The notes under the pieces are model-generated. The model made no database searches and had not been told where the DNA came from. It saw only the letters and a program-made list of their open reading frames with translations. A program made the position numbers and the translations under genes. 39,880 nt of DNA from Bacteroidales bacterium UBA5515 (GTDB lineage Bacteria; Bacteroidota; Bacteroidia; Bacteroidales; P3), in contig DIOL01000035.1 of NCBI GenBank assembly GCA_002423895.1, positions 80,669-120,548 of the forward strand, read 5' to 3'. This document shows positions 1 through 6,352 of this stretch, one piece after another. Position 1 is the first letter of the stretch. Each line of letters begins with the position of its first letter.

Positions 1-911
1 AAATGTTCCCTTAAAAGACCAGCATGAATAGTAAAATAATCAACCCCCTGTTCACACTGTTCAATCAAAGTATCCTTATAAATCTCCCAAGTAAGACTTT
101 CAGCTACACCATTAACCTTTTCCAAAGCCTGATAAATAGGAACAGTACCCATAGGCACAGGACAATTTCTAATAATCCATTCCCTTGTTTCGTGAATATG
201 CTCGCCAGTAGATAAATCCATCAAAGTATCACCACCCCAGCGACAAGACCAAACAGATTTTTCAACCTCCTTGTCAATATCAGAACTCAAAGCAGAATTG
301 CCAATATTAGTGTTAATCTTTACCAGAAACTTACTGCCAATAATCATAGGCTCAGCTTCTGGATGATTGGGATTGGAAGGAAGAACAGCTCTACCTGATG
401 CAATTTCTTCTCTAACAAATTCAGGAGTAATATAAGTTTTTAATCCACTTTCTTCAATTAATTGATTTTCTCTAATAGCAACATATTCCATTTCAGGAGT
501 AATAATTCCCTTCTTTGCCAAAGCCATTTGAGTAATTTCTTCTCCTTTCTTTGCTCTATAAGGAAGGTAATCTGTTCCAAAACGAAGACCTTTTAAGCTT
601 TCATCTTCAAGTCTTAAATTGCTGTATTTTGAAGTGTATTCTGTTAGCTTTTCAATATCTGTTCTATTCTTTAACCATTCTTCTCTAAAACGAGGAAGAC
701 CTTTTTGGATATCTATCTTAACATTTGGGTCAGTATAGAATCCACTTGTATCATATAGAAGAACATCTTTATTCTTTTCAACTTTTCCTTCAATTATTGT
801 ATCAGTTAATTTAACTTTTCTCATCCCAACTTTAATTGGGTGAATATTTCCCTGTGCATAAACTTTTTCTGAAGCATGAAAAGCACTGCATATATCTTTT
901 TTATTATCCAT
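1..911 (-). CDS. thiC: Phosphomethylpyrimidine synthase ThiC (partial, N-terminal 303 codons)
   Basis: ThiC is the radical-SAM enzyme that rearranges aminoimidazole ribotide into hydroxymethylpyrimidine phosphate, the pyrimidine half of thiamin. The reading frame is open from an ATG at 911 to the window edge. Translation gives family signatures: RFGTDYLPYRAKKG, ITPEMEYVAIRE, GRAVLPSNPNHPE, IGSKFLVKINTNIGNS and, near the edge, TIHAG. The Fe-S cysteine motif lies in the C-terminal part and is outside the window. It is the most distal visible gene of the thi operon, 25 bp after thiG, so it should be under the TPP riboswitch at 3970-4048. Truncation is only by the window. Identification is very secure. 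Confidence 0.96.
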   Translation of the reverse strand, partial: MDNKKDICSAFHASEKVYAQGNIHPIKVGMRKVKLTDTIIEGKVEKNKDVLLYDTSGFYTDPNVKIDIQKGLPRFREEWLKNRTDIEKLTEYTSKYSNLRLEDESLKGLRFGTDYLPYRAKKGEEITQMALAKKGIITPEMEYVAIRENQLIEESGLKTYITPEFVREEIASGRAVLPSNPNHPEAEPMIIGSKFLVKINTNIGNSALSSDIDKEVEKSVWSCRWGGDTLMDLSTGEHIHETREWIIRNCPVPMGTVPIYQALEKVNGVAESLTWEIYKDTLIEQCEQGVDYFTIHAGLLREH

Positions 912-936
912 ATTCTTAAAATATTTTATTTGTTTT

Positions 937-1707
937 CTAATCTAAAAATGAGGTTAGGGGAGATGAAGCTTCTGCACTGTGAGAAATCTTTCCCAAACCA
1001 GCTTCATAAGCCATTCTTCCAGCTTCAACACTTAAAGCAAAAGCTTTTGCCATTTCAACAGGATCATTTGCAATTGCAATAGCAGTATTTACCAAAACGG
1101 CATCTGCTCCCATTTCCATAGCTTCAGCAGCATGAGAAGGAGCTCCAATTCCTGCATCAACAACAACAGGAATATTTGATTGCTCAATGATTATTTCTAA
1201 AAGTTCTTTTGTTTTTAACCCTTTATTTGTTCCAATTGGAGCACCAAGAGGCATAACTGTTGCAGCACCTGCTTCTTCTAAAAGCTTACAAAGAACTGGG
1301 TCAGCTTGAACATAAGGAAGTACTATAAAACCTAATTTTGCCAATTCTTCTGTTGCTTTAAGTGTTTCAATAGGGTCAGGAAGAAGGTATTTAGGGTCGG
1401 GATGTATTTCAAGTTTAAGCCAGTTTGTTTGAAGAGATTCTCTTGCCAATTGAGCTGCAAAAACAGCTTCTTTTGCATTTCTAACTCCTGAAGTGTTGGG
1501 TAAAAGAATAATATCTTTTTGAAGAATATGTTTTAACATATCATCTTCTTTGCTATTATCCATATCAACTCTTTTCATTGCAGTTGTAACCATTTGAGTT
1601 CTTGAAGCCAAAATTGCTTCAGCCATAATTTTATTGGAAGGGAATTTCCCAGTTCCTAAAAAAAGGCGTGAAGAAAACTCTTTACCTGCTATTGTTAGTT
1701 TTTTCAT
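937..1707 (-). CDS. thiG: Thiazole synthase ThiG
   Basis: ThiG condenses deoxyxylulose 5-phosphate, dehydroglycine and the ThiS thiocarboxylate into the thiazole phosphate moiety. The 256-aa length is typical. Visible signatures are the N-terminal FSSRLFLGTGKF, NTSGVRNAKEAV, the lysine of NWLKLEI that corresponds to the Schiff-base residue of the family, PVVVDAGIGAPSHAAEAMEMGAD and the phosphate-binding VLVNTAIAIANDP. It lies 21 bp downstream of thiE and 25 bp upstream of thiC, clearly within one operon with its sulfur carrier ThiS. The dehydroglycine-forming partner (ThiH or ThiO) is not visible here and could lie beyond thiC. Confidence 0.96.
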   Translation of the reverse strand: MKKLTIAGKEFSSRLFLGTGKFPSNKIMAEAILASRTQMVTTAMKRVDMDNSKEDDMLKHILQKDIILLPNTSGVRNAKEAVFAAQLARESLQTNWLKLEIHPDPKYLLPDPIETLKATEELAKLGFIVLPYVQADPVLCKLLEEAGAATVMPLGAPIGTNKGLKTKELLEIIIEQSNIPVVVDAGIGAPSHAAEAMEMGADAVLVNTAIAIANDPVEMAKAFALSVEAGRMAYEAGLGKISHSAEASSPLTSFLD

Positions 1708-1728
1708 ATCTTTTAATTGTATTAATTT

Positions 1729-2355
1729 TTATCTCCAAATATTTTTTATTTCTTTTATGGTTTCTAAAGGATTTGAACTTTCAAGAATTAAAGAACTTAT
1801 GGCAATTCCATAAACTCCTGTCTGTTTCAATGCTTCCAAATCATTTAGTCTTATTCCTCCAATTGCGTAAATTGGAACATTAATGTTTTTCTTTTTACAT
1901 TTTTCAATTATATCCTCATAGCCTTTTAATCCTAATATTTTACTTAAATGTTCTTTAGTTGTTGTGTGATTAAAAGGACCAACTCCAATGTAGTTAGCTC
2001 CCAAATTATATTGCATCAAAACTTCTTCAAAACTATTGGCTGTTCCTCCAATAATTTTTTCATTACCTAATCTTTCTCTTGCAATATCTATTGGCATATC
2101 TTTTAAACCTAAATGCACTCCATCTATTCCAATTTCATTAACCAAATAGGCATAATCATCAACAATCAGCTGTGCATTGTATTTTTTGCATTCTTCTTTC
2201 AACTCTTTTCCAACCTTAATAACTTCTTCGTGTTTTGAATTTTTCATTCTTAATTGAATAAAGCGAATTCCACCCTCTAAGGCAATAAGAGCTGATTCTA
2301 AATAATTGTATTTAGAATTGTAATGAGTAATAAATTGTATCTTTTTTAATTCCAT
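1729..2355 (-). CDS. thiE: Thiamine-phosphate synthase ThiE
   Basis: ThiE couples HMP-pyrophosphate to thiazole phosphate to give thiamin phosphate. It is 208 aa, normal for the TIM-barrel ThiE family. Family motifs are present in order: RFIQLRMKN, AQLIVDDYAYLVNEIGIDGVHLG (split around the DD pair, which includes the metal-binding aspartate), IIGGTANSFEEV, YIGVGPFNHTTTKEH (pyrophosphate/phosphate loop) and YAIGGIRLND. It sits directly after a second ThiE-like gene with a 3-bp gap. Because this copy keeps the Asp and the Thr/Lys-rich loop while its neighbour does not, this is the better candidate for the true synthase. Confidence 0.92.
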   Translation of the reverse strand: MELKKIQFITHYNSKYNYLESALIALEGGIRFIQLRMKNSKHEEVIKVGKELKEECKKYNAQLIVDDYAYLVNEIGIDGVHLGLKDMPIDIARERLGNEKIIGGTANSFEEVLMQYNLGANYIGVGPFNHTTTKEHLSKILGLKGYEDIIEKCKKKNINVPIYAIGGIRLNDLEALKQTGVYGIAISSLILESSNPLETIKEIKNIWR

Positions 2356-2358
2356 TTT

Positions 2359-2895
2359 TTATTTTTCTTTCCAAAGACTTCCAAGCAATGCTGCTCCTCC
2401 AAATCCTATTTGTTTTAATTCTTCAAAATTTTCTTCTCTAACTCCTCCAAGAGCAATTACTTTTTCATTAATCAGGTTTAATTCTTTTAACTCATCAATT
2501 CTAAATTTACTGTTATAACCTTCTTTGGATATGCTATTGAATATTGGACTTAAAAAAACATAGTCAAATGTTTTAATTGCTTCTAACATTTCACTGATTG
2601 AGTGAGAGGAATAGCTTTTTCGTAGATTCTTTTCAATTGGCTTAATAAAAGGGTTTTGAATATTATAATGAACTCCTCCTAATCCAAATTCCAAAGCTAA
2701 CGATGTGTGATTGTGAATTGTTAATCTATTTCTTAGTTCTGTTGGAAATTCATTCAGGTAGTATTTTAACTGTTCTTGAGTTAGGTTTGGCTTACGAATA
2801 TGAAATATATCTATTCCATTATTCAAAAAATCAACAATTCGCTTTTGTTCATCCTTAACTCCTTTTTCTGGAGTTATTCCTATCAACCTCCACAT
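2359..2895 (-). CDS. Second ThiE-like protein, TenI-type (possible thiazole tautomerase)
   Basis: A short (178 aa) member of the ThiE/TenI TIM-barrel family. It shows DIFHIRKPN, a GLGGVHYN segment, SSHSISEMLEA, YVFLSPIFNSISKEGY and IALGGVREENFEELKQIGFGGAALLGSLW. The position of the usual metal-binding NDR or DD pair reads HNH here, and the phosphate loop differs from that of ThiE, so ordinary synthase activity is doubtful. B. subtilis TenI is a thiazole tautomerase, which would fit a ThiG/ThiS operon. The exact reaction is inference. The start codon overlaps the 3' end of thiS by 13 bp, implying translational coupling. The gene name is left blank because thiE2 versus tenI cannot be decided from sequence alone. 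Confidence 0.82.
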   Translation of the reverse strand: MWRLIGITPEKGVKDEQKRIVDFLNNGIDIFHIRKPNLTQEQLKYYLNEFPTELRNRLTIHNHTSLALEFGLGGVHYNIQNPFIKPIEKNLRKSYSSHSISEMLEAIKTFDYVFLSPIFNSISKEGYNSKFRIDELKELNLINEKVIALGGVREENFEELKQIGFGGAALLGSLWKEK

Positions 2896-3086
2896 GTTGC
2901 TTGTATTATTGTAATGTTTGCTCCATCTTTCAAATGAGTTTTATCCCATTCTGATTTTGGAACAACTTCTTGGTCTAAAGCTAAAGCAATTCCAACTGTG
3001 TCAGAATAGTTAAGCAGCTTTACAAGTTCTGTAATGCTGATGTTTTCAGGCATTATCTTTTCTTTGTTATTTACTTTTATCTTCAT
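2883..3086 (-). CDS. thiS: Sulfur carrier protein ThiS
   Basis: A 67-aa ubiquitin-like sulfur carrier. Its C-terminal Gly-Gly (ATCGG then stop) is the residue pair that is adenylated and thiocarboxylated to deliver sulfur to ThiG. The N-terminus, MKIKVNNKEKIMP, is a normal ThiS beta-strand start. The start chosen here overlaps the end of thiD by 20 bp, and its own 3' end overlaps the next gene by 13 bp. This makes a tightly coupled thiD-thiS-thiE2 block. An internal Met at residue 12 is a possible alternative start but would remove the first beta strand. Confidence 0.93.
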   Translation of the reverse strand: MKIKVNNKEKIMPENISITELVKLLNYSDTVGIALALDQEVVPKSEWDKTHLKDGANITIIQATCGG

Positions 3087-3909
3087 TTTTAATTAGTTTA
3101 TGTGGGTTGAAAAAATGATTTACTGCTCCATGACCTTTGCCAAGTGTTACTTCTTTTGCAGAGTCAATGGCTTGTGTTATATATTCTTTTGCCATAGTTA
3201 GGCTTTCTTCCAAATTGTTGCCAATTGCCAAAAAGGAAGCAATGGCTGAAGAAAGTGTACAGCCTGTTCCGTGAGTGTTTTTTGTATTTATTTTTTTCGA
3301 TTTAAACATAATTGGACTTGAAATATCCTTTGAATAGAATATATCAACCATTTCATCCCCTTGAAGATGACCTCCCTTAATTAAAACAGAATTTACTCCG
3401 TAGCTTTCAACAAATTCTTTAGCTCCTTCTTCCATTTCTTCAATTGTTTCAATTTTTTTATGAAGTAATGTTGAAGCTTCGTTGAGGTTTGGAGTAATTA
3501 TTGTTGCAATAGGGAAAAGCAATTCTTTTATTGCATCAATTGTTTCGTCCATTATTAATGAATTGCCAGAAGTAGATACCATAACTGGGTCAACAACCAA
3601 AGGAATTTTCTTTCCATATTCTTTATATGTATAGGAAAGTCCAAAAACATTTTCTTTTGAGAAAAGCATACCCACTTTAATTGCTCCAATTTCAAAATCG
3701 TCCATAACTGCACGAAGTTGTTTCTTTACAATGTCGGAAGGAATAGGCATTACATCAACAACTCCCATTGTGTTTTGGGCAGTTATTGCAGTAATTACAG
3801 AAGTTCCAAAGACTCCTAAGGAAGAAAAAGTCTTTAAATCGGCTTGAATACCTGCACAGCCTCCAGAGTCAGAGCCTGCAATTGTTAGAGCTATTGGATA
3901 TGTAATCAT
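3067..3909 (-). CDS. thiD: Hydroxymethylpyrimidine (phosphate) kinase ThiD
   Basis: ThiD phosphorylates HMP and HMP-phosphate to HMP-pyrophosphate, the pyrimidine substrate of ThiE. The 280-aa ribokinase-fold protein has the N-terminal GSDSGGCAGIQADLKTF motif, ITAITAQNT, VGMLFS, VDPVMVSTSG, ITPNLNEA, VLIKGGH and the catalytic anion-hole motif NTHGTGCTLSSAIA. It is the first gene of the thi operon. Its ATG (3907-3909) lies inside the 3' arm of a perfect 9-bp inverted repeat that follows the TPP aptamer, suggesting that thiD translation, and through overlaps that of thiS and thiE2, is the regulated step. Confidence 0.96.
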   Translation of the reverse strand: MITYPIALTIAGSDSGGCAGIQADLKTFSSLGVFGTSVITAITAQNTMGVVDVMPIPSDIVKKQLRAVMDDFEIGAIKVGMLFSKENVFGLSYTYKEYGKKIPLVVDPVMVSTSGNSLIMDETIDAIKELLFPIATIITPNLNEASTLLHKKIETIEEMEEGAKEFVESYGVNSVLIKGGHLQGDEMVDIFYSKDISSPIMFKSKKINTKNTHGTGCTLSSAIASFLAIGNNLEESLTMAKEYITQAIDSAKEVTLGKGHGAVNHFFNPHKLIKNEDKSK

Positions 3910-3956
3910 AAGTTACTAATTTATGTTTTAAAATAAATACAATGGGATAACTTATG
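3907..3956 (-). promoter_or_regulatory. Hairpin containing the thiD start codon (candidate riboswitch expression platform)
   Basis: On the minus strand CATAAGTTA (3956-3948) is followed 32 nt later by its exact complement TAACTTATG (3915-3907). The last three bases of the second arm are the thiD AUG. The hairpin begins about 14 nt after the conserved 3' end of the TPP aptamer. The arrangement fits a translational OFF switch in which TPP binding leaves this start-codon hairpin free to form. There is no U-run after it, so intrinsic termination is unlikely. Base pairing is seen directly; the switching mechanism is inferred. Confidence 0.6.
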
Positions 3957-3969
3957 TTTAAGAAATTGC

Positions 3970-4048
3970 TCTTTCCCTTTTTAGCATTATCTAAAAGGTC
4001 AAAGGGTATAATCTCAGCCTAAATATTTAAAAAAATTAAGCACCCCAA
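3970..4048 (-). ncRNA. TPP riboswitch aptamer (THI element)
   Basis: Reading the minus strand, the conserved blocks occur in the right order. GGGGTGC (4046-4040) is followed by a P3 stem (GCTTAA pairing with TTAGGC), the GGCTGAGA core, TACCCTT, a P4 stem (CCCTT with AAGGG), a P5 stem (TTTTAG with CTAAAA) enclosing the near-invariant GATAATGC, and the closing AGGGAA. P1 looks weak and AU-rich. It sits between a -7-like element (4063-4070) and thiD. TPP riboswitches regulate thiamin biosynthesis, matching the six downstream genes. Confidence 0.93.
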
Positions 4049-4062
4049 AAATATTTTTATGT

Positions 4063-4070
4063 CAAATATA
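4063..4070 (-). promoter_or_regulatory. -7 promoter element of the thi operon
   Basis: The minus strand reads TATATTTG, an exact match to the Bacteroidota -7 consensus TAnnTTTG. A transcript would begin about 10-15 nt before the TPP aptamer, as expected. I found no TTG at the usual spacing upstream, so the -33 half is unsupported. Confidence 0.45.
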
Positions 4071-4092
4071 CTAAAACAATATATTCGTCGTT

Positions 4093-4100
4093 TAATTTTG
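4093..4100 (+). promoter_or_regulatory. -7 promoter element for the lipoprotein gene at 4136
   Basis: TAATTTTG matches TAnnTTTG and would give a leader of about 30 nt before the ATG at 4136. It is divergent from the thi promoter. No clear -33 TTG is visible. Confidence 0.35.
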
Positions 4101-4135
4101 CAAAGATAACATTATTAACTTAAATCAAAAACAAA

Positions 4136-5017
4136 ATGACAATTAAAAGATTATTTTTAGCACTTGCTGTTGTTACAGTTCTATTTACTTCATGCGGAAA
4201 GAAAGAGCTTGAAGATAAAATAATTACTCAACAAAAATTGAATGATTCAATTCAAGCAGTTGTTGCAGCAAAAGATGCCGAAATGGAAAGCCTATTCCAA
4301 GAACTTAACTCCATTGAACAAAGTTTAACTGAAGTTTCTTCAAAATATGGTAACGTAAATAAACTTAAAAACACTTCTGGAGAAAAAGTAAATAAAGATA
4401 CTCGCGCAAGAATTACAGAAGAAATTCAATCAATTAATGAAATTTTGGCTAACAACAAACAAAAACTCAACAAACTAAACGGTCAAATTAATAAGGATAG
4501 CAATAAGAACAAAGAATTAACAGCTTTCGTTGAAAGTCTTCAAACAAGAGTTAATGAACAGGAAGCACAAATTCAAGCTCTAACTGCAGAACTACAACAA
4601 AAGAAAATTGTTATTGAAAACTTAAATAAGAATATTGACGATTTGTCAAAACAAAATCAATCAAAGGATCAACAAATTCTTAAAGTTGAAAGTGAAAAGA
4701 ATACAGCTTACTATATTATTGGAACAAAGAAAGAATTACAATCAGAAGGAATTGTTAATGTTTCAGGAGGTTTCTTAGGAATTGGTAAAAAAGCAAAAGT
4801 AAGTGGAGATTCAGAACTTGCAAAATACACTAAGATTGATGTAAGACATTTTGAACAAATACCTTTAAATGGTAAGAACAAAATTAAAATCATGACATCT
4901 CATCCAAGCAGTTCATACCAAATTGAATACTCTGGAAAGATACCTACATCAATAAAGATTAAGAACTCAAACGATTTCTGGGGAAAGAGCAAGTTCTTAG
5001 TTGTAATGTACGAATAA
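4136..5017 (+). CDS. Coiled-coil lipoprotein, Cbp1-like family
   Basis: The 293-aa product begins with a lipoprotein signal peptide (MTIKRLFLALAVVTVLFTSC, lipobox LFTSC, lipidated Cys20). Residues about 22-195 are rich in Lys, Glu, Gln and Asn with heptad-like spacing, so an extended coiled coil is expected. The C-terminal 95 residues form a small globular domain: AYYIIGTKKELQSEG, a GGFLGIGKKAK loop, KIDVRHFEQIPL, TSHPSSSYQIEYSG and a final FWGKSKFLVVMYE. This architecture resembles the Bacteroidales family named after the Bacteroides fragilis collagen-binding adhesin Cbp1. Collagen binding should not be assumed for this member. It is monocistronic, with a strong terminator at 5045-5071. The family assignment is from memory of its conserved C-terminus. 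Confidence 0.7.
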   Translation: MTIKRLFLALAVVTVLFTSCGKKELEDKIITQQKLNDSIQAVVAAKDAEMESLFQELNSIEQSLTEVSSKYGNVNKLKNTSGEKVNKDTRARITEEIQSINEILANNKQKLNKLNGQINKDSNKNKELTAFVESLQTRVNEQEAQIQALTAELQQKKIVIENLNKNIDDLSKQNQSKDQQILKVESEKNTAYYIIGTKKELQSEGIVNVSGGFLGIGKKAKVSGDSELAKYTKIDVRHFEQIPLNGKNKIKIMTSHPSSSYQIEYSGKIPTSIKIKNSNDFWGKSKFLVVMYE

Positions 5018-5044
5018 TTCAAGGTTAATTAAGTTAAAATTTAC

Positions 5045-5071
5045 AAGGCTACCTAAAAGGTAGCCTTTTTC
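5045..5071 (+). terminator. Intrinsic terminator after the 4136 lipoprotein gene
   Basis: AAGGCTACC (5045-5053), a TAAAA loop, GGTAGCCTT (5059-5067) and a T-run form a classic Rho-independent terminator 28 bp after the stop codon. Confidence 0.9.
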
Positions 5072-5158
5072 TTTATATAAATATAGCTTAATGAAGCATT
5101 ATTGATGATATAATAAATATTTATACCCTTAATGCTACCAATTATTGAAAAACTTAAT

Positions 5159-5166
5159 TAACTTTG
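5159..5166 (+). promoter_or_regulatory. -7 promoter element for the gene at 5196
   Basis: TAACTTTG fits TAnnTTTG and predicts a leader of roughly 26 nt. The nearest upstream TTG (5145-5147) is too close to be a -33 element. Confidence 0.35.
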
Positions 5167-5195
5167 CTTTCTAAAACCAATTAAAACTAAACGCA

Positions 5196-5777
5196 ATGAA
5201 ATCAAAAACAATATTTTTAGCAATTTTAGCCCTTTTATTTTCTGTTAAAGGATTTTCACAAGAGCAAGTTGGTCCTCATTGGTCAGACATTCCTAATGGA
5301 ATATATAAATTAGTTGTAAGCGGAGATGTTAGGGTAATAATTAAAAAAGACAGTAAGAAAAATCACTACGATTTAGGAACTGATGTAAAAGAGTATATAT
5401 CCTCAGGACAAGAAAAAGAAGGAAGTAGCTTTGTAAATAATGGAACAATTACCATTACAAAGGAAGATTTAGGTTCATCACAACAATTAAGACTTTTCAT
5501 TAAAGATCAAATTATGGATGTTGAACTTAGCGATGGAGCATTACTAATTTATGAATCAAACATAAGCAAACCATCAATGAAGGTAAAGCTTAACAATGCA
5601 AAATTCTATTCAGAAAAAAAATTATCAATAACCAATTTTCTTTTAGAAAGTAGAAAAGGAATTGTTGATTTAAAGAAAGCAAACTTCAAATCAGCAATAT
5701 TAAATATAACACCAAGTTCTGAAACCACAATATCAGGAAAAGTAAGTAATCAACAAATACACGTTATTGCTGAATAA
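5196..5777 (+). CDS. Secreted protein, possibly DUF2807/head-GIN-domain-like
   Basis: This is a 193-aa protein with a Sec signal peptide (MKSKTIFLAILALLFSVKGFSQ, cleavage likely near FSQ-EQ). The mature part is beta-rich: KLVVSGDVRVIIKKD, a YISSGQ turn, NGTITITKEDL, LRLFIKDQIMDVELSDGA, MKVKLNNAKF, and a final series of short strands. The VSGDVRVIIKK segment and serial short strands resemble the DUF2807 head-GIN right-handed beta-helix fold common in Bacteroidota cell-surface proteins, but the match is loose. It is the last rightward gene before the first convergent junction. Confidence 0.6.
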   Translation: MKSKTIFLAILALLFSVKGFSQEQVGPHWSDIPNGIYKLVVSGDVRVIIKKDSKKNHYDLGTDVKEYISSGQEKEGSSFVNNGTITITKEDLGSSQQLRLFIKDQIMDVELSDGALLIYESNISKPSMKVKLNNAKFYSEKKLSITNFLLESRKGIVDLKKANFKSAILNITPSSETTISGKVSNQQIHVIAE

Positions 5778-5781
5778 AAGT

Positions 5782-5825
5782 GCAAAAGACTTGAATATCT
5801 ATTATTAGATAATCTTTCTTTTTGC
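5782..5825 (+). other. Nested hairpin after the gene at 5196
   Basis: GCAAAAGA (5782-5789) can pair with TCTTTTTGC (5817-5825), enclosing a perfect TATCTA/TAGATA stem (5796-5811). It starts just after the stop codon and could be a weak terminator, although it also overlaps the decayed amidohydrolase tail on the other strand. Confidence 0.35.
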
Positions 5826-5885
5826 CTTTTCTATGATTTTTTCGTCGTTCGGAATCTCTTTGCGGCAAGTAAAATTTTGTTTCCC
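5805..5885 (-). pseudogene. Vestigial 3' end of an amidohydrolase paralogue
   Basis: Read on the minus strand, this segment encodes GKQNFTCRKE followed by IPNDEKIIEKAKRKII and a stop codon. The intact amidohydrolase at 6353-7588 ends IPNEEEILEKAKRKIS and a stop. The DNA is also clearly similar (roughly 80% over about 46 bp by eye: compare 5810-5855 with 6359-6404). No start codon and no upstream domain survive, and the frame closes at a stop about 40 bp further upstream. It is best read as the remnant of a duplicated or replaced MtaD-like gene, leaving only its last ~27 codons. Confidence 0.65.
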
Positions 5886-6352
5886 TAAAATAAAACTAAG
5901 AGTGAAAAAATAAAACCTTTATATAAGTAAATTTAAACGGCGAATAATTCTGCCTAATCAAGGAATAAAACTACAAAGTCCTTATAAAAAACTTTTTAAT
6001 CAAGGACTTTTTACCCCAAAGATGCACATCTTTCATACCAAAAGATGCGCATCTTTCACTATAAAAGATGTGCATCTTTTTATTTAATATATTTTGGGGA
6101 TTGGAGTTTGATTTCCATAATTTGGTTTTAGGATAAATAGTCCTAAATAAACCTGATGAGCGGTTTTCTTTTGCAAATATACTAAATTATTTTGAATTTA
6201 ATGTAGTATTTGCCATTAATTATTCCTCAAATGTTTACGCAAAAGATAAAGTTTGTTTTTTAAAACTTTTTGCCTATTGAAACTATTGAGGAAAACAATT
6301 TAATGAAAAAGTAAATTAAGATAATGGAAGAATTATAACTTGAATAGTAATA
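5886..6352. other. Long non-coding convergent junction (with array A inside)
   Basis: No ORF is convincing here. Besides array A (6018-6079) it holds several inverted repeats. AAAGTCCTT/AAGGACTTT (5975-5983 and 6002-6010) is immediately left of the array. CCCCAAA/TTTGGGG brackets the array. TTTAGGA/TCCTAAA occurs at 6127-6147. TTCCTCAA/TTGAGGAA (6223-6230 and 6286-6293) encloses an imperfect GCAAAA...TTTTGC stem. A minus-strand -7-like TATATTTG lies at 6174-6181 pointing towards the gene remnant, possibly the orphan promoter of the lost gene. Confidence 0.5.
6018..6079. repeat. Array A: three tandem 16-bp palindromes, 23-bp period
   Basis: Units are AAAGATGCACATCTTT (6018-6033), AAAGATGCGCATCTTT (6041-6056) and AAAGATGTGCATCTTT (6064-6079), separated by 7-bp spacers (catacca, cactata). 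The middle unit is a perfect palindrome, and units 1 and 3 are exact reverse complements of each other, so the three-unit core is symmetric about its centre. The period is exactly 23 bp. It lies between convergent genes ending at 5777 and 6353. It is noticeably GC-richer than its surroundings. Confidence 0.93.

Noticed and set aside
24..215. Rightward small ORF at the left edge
   Set aside because: It is the antisense of thiC, whose conserved motifs are read on the other strand through this region.
6018..6079. Ordinary intrinsic terminators as a full explanation of the palindrome arrays
   Set aside because: Only the last unit of array A has a T-run. Arrays B and C lack proper T-tracts, have several units instead of one, and their centres leave short stems. 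Clear terminators elsewhere (5045, 27760, 34083) look quite different. Termination may still be part of their role.
6174..6181. Active promoter for a small RNA through array A
   Set aside because: A -7 match TATATTTG alone is common in this AT-rich DNA, no -33 is present, and there is no conserved product. It was noted only as a possible orphan of the lost gene.
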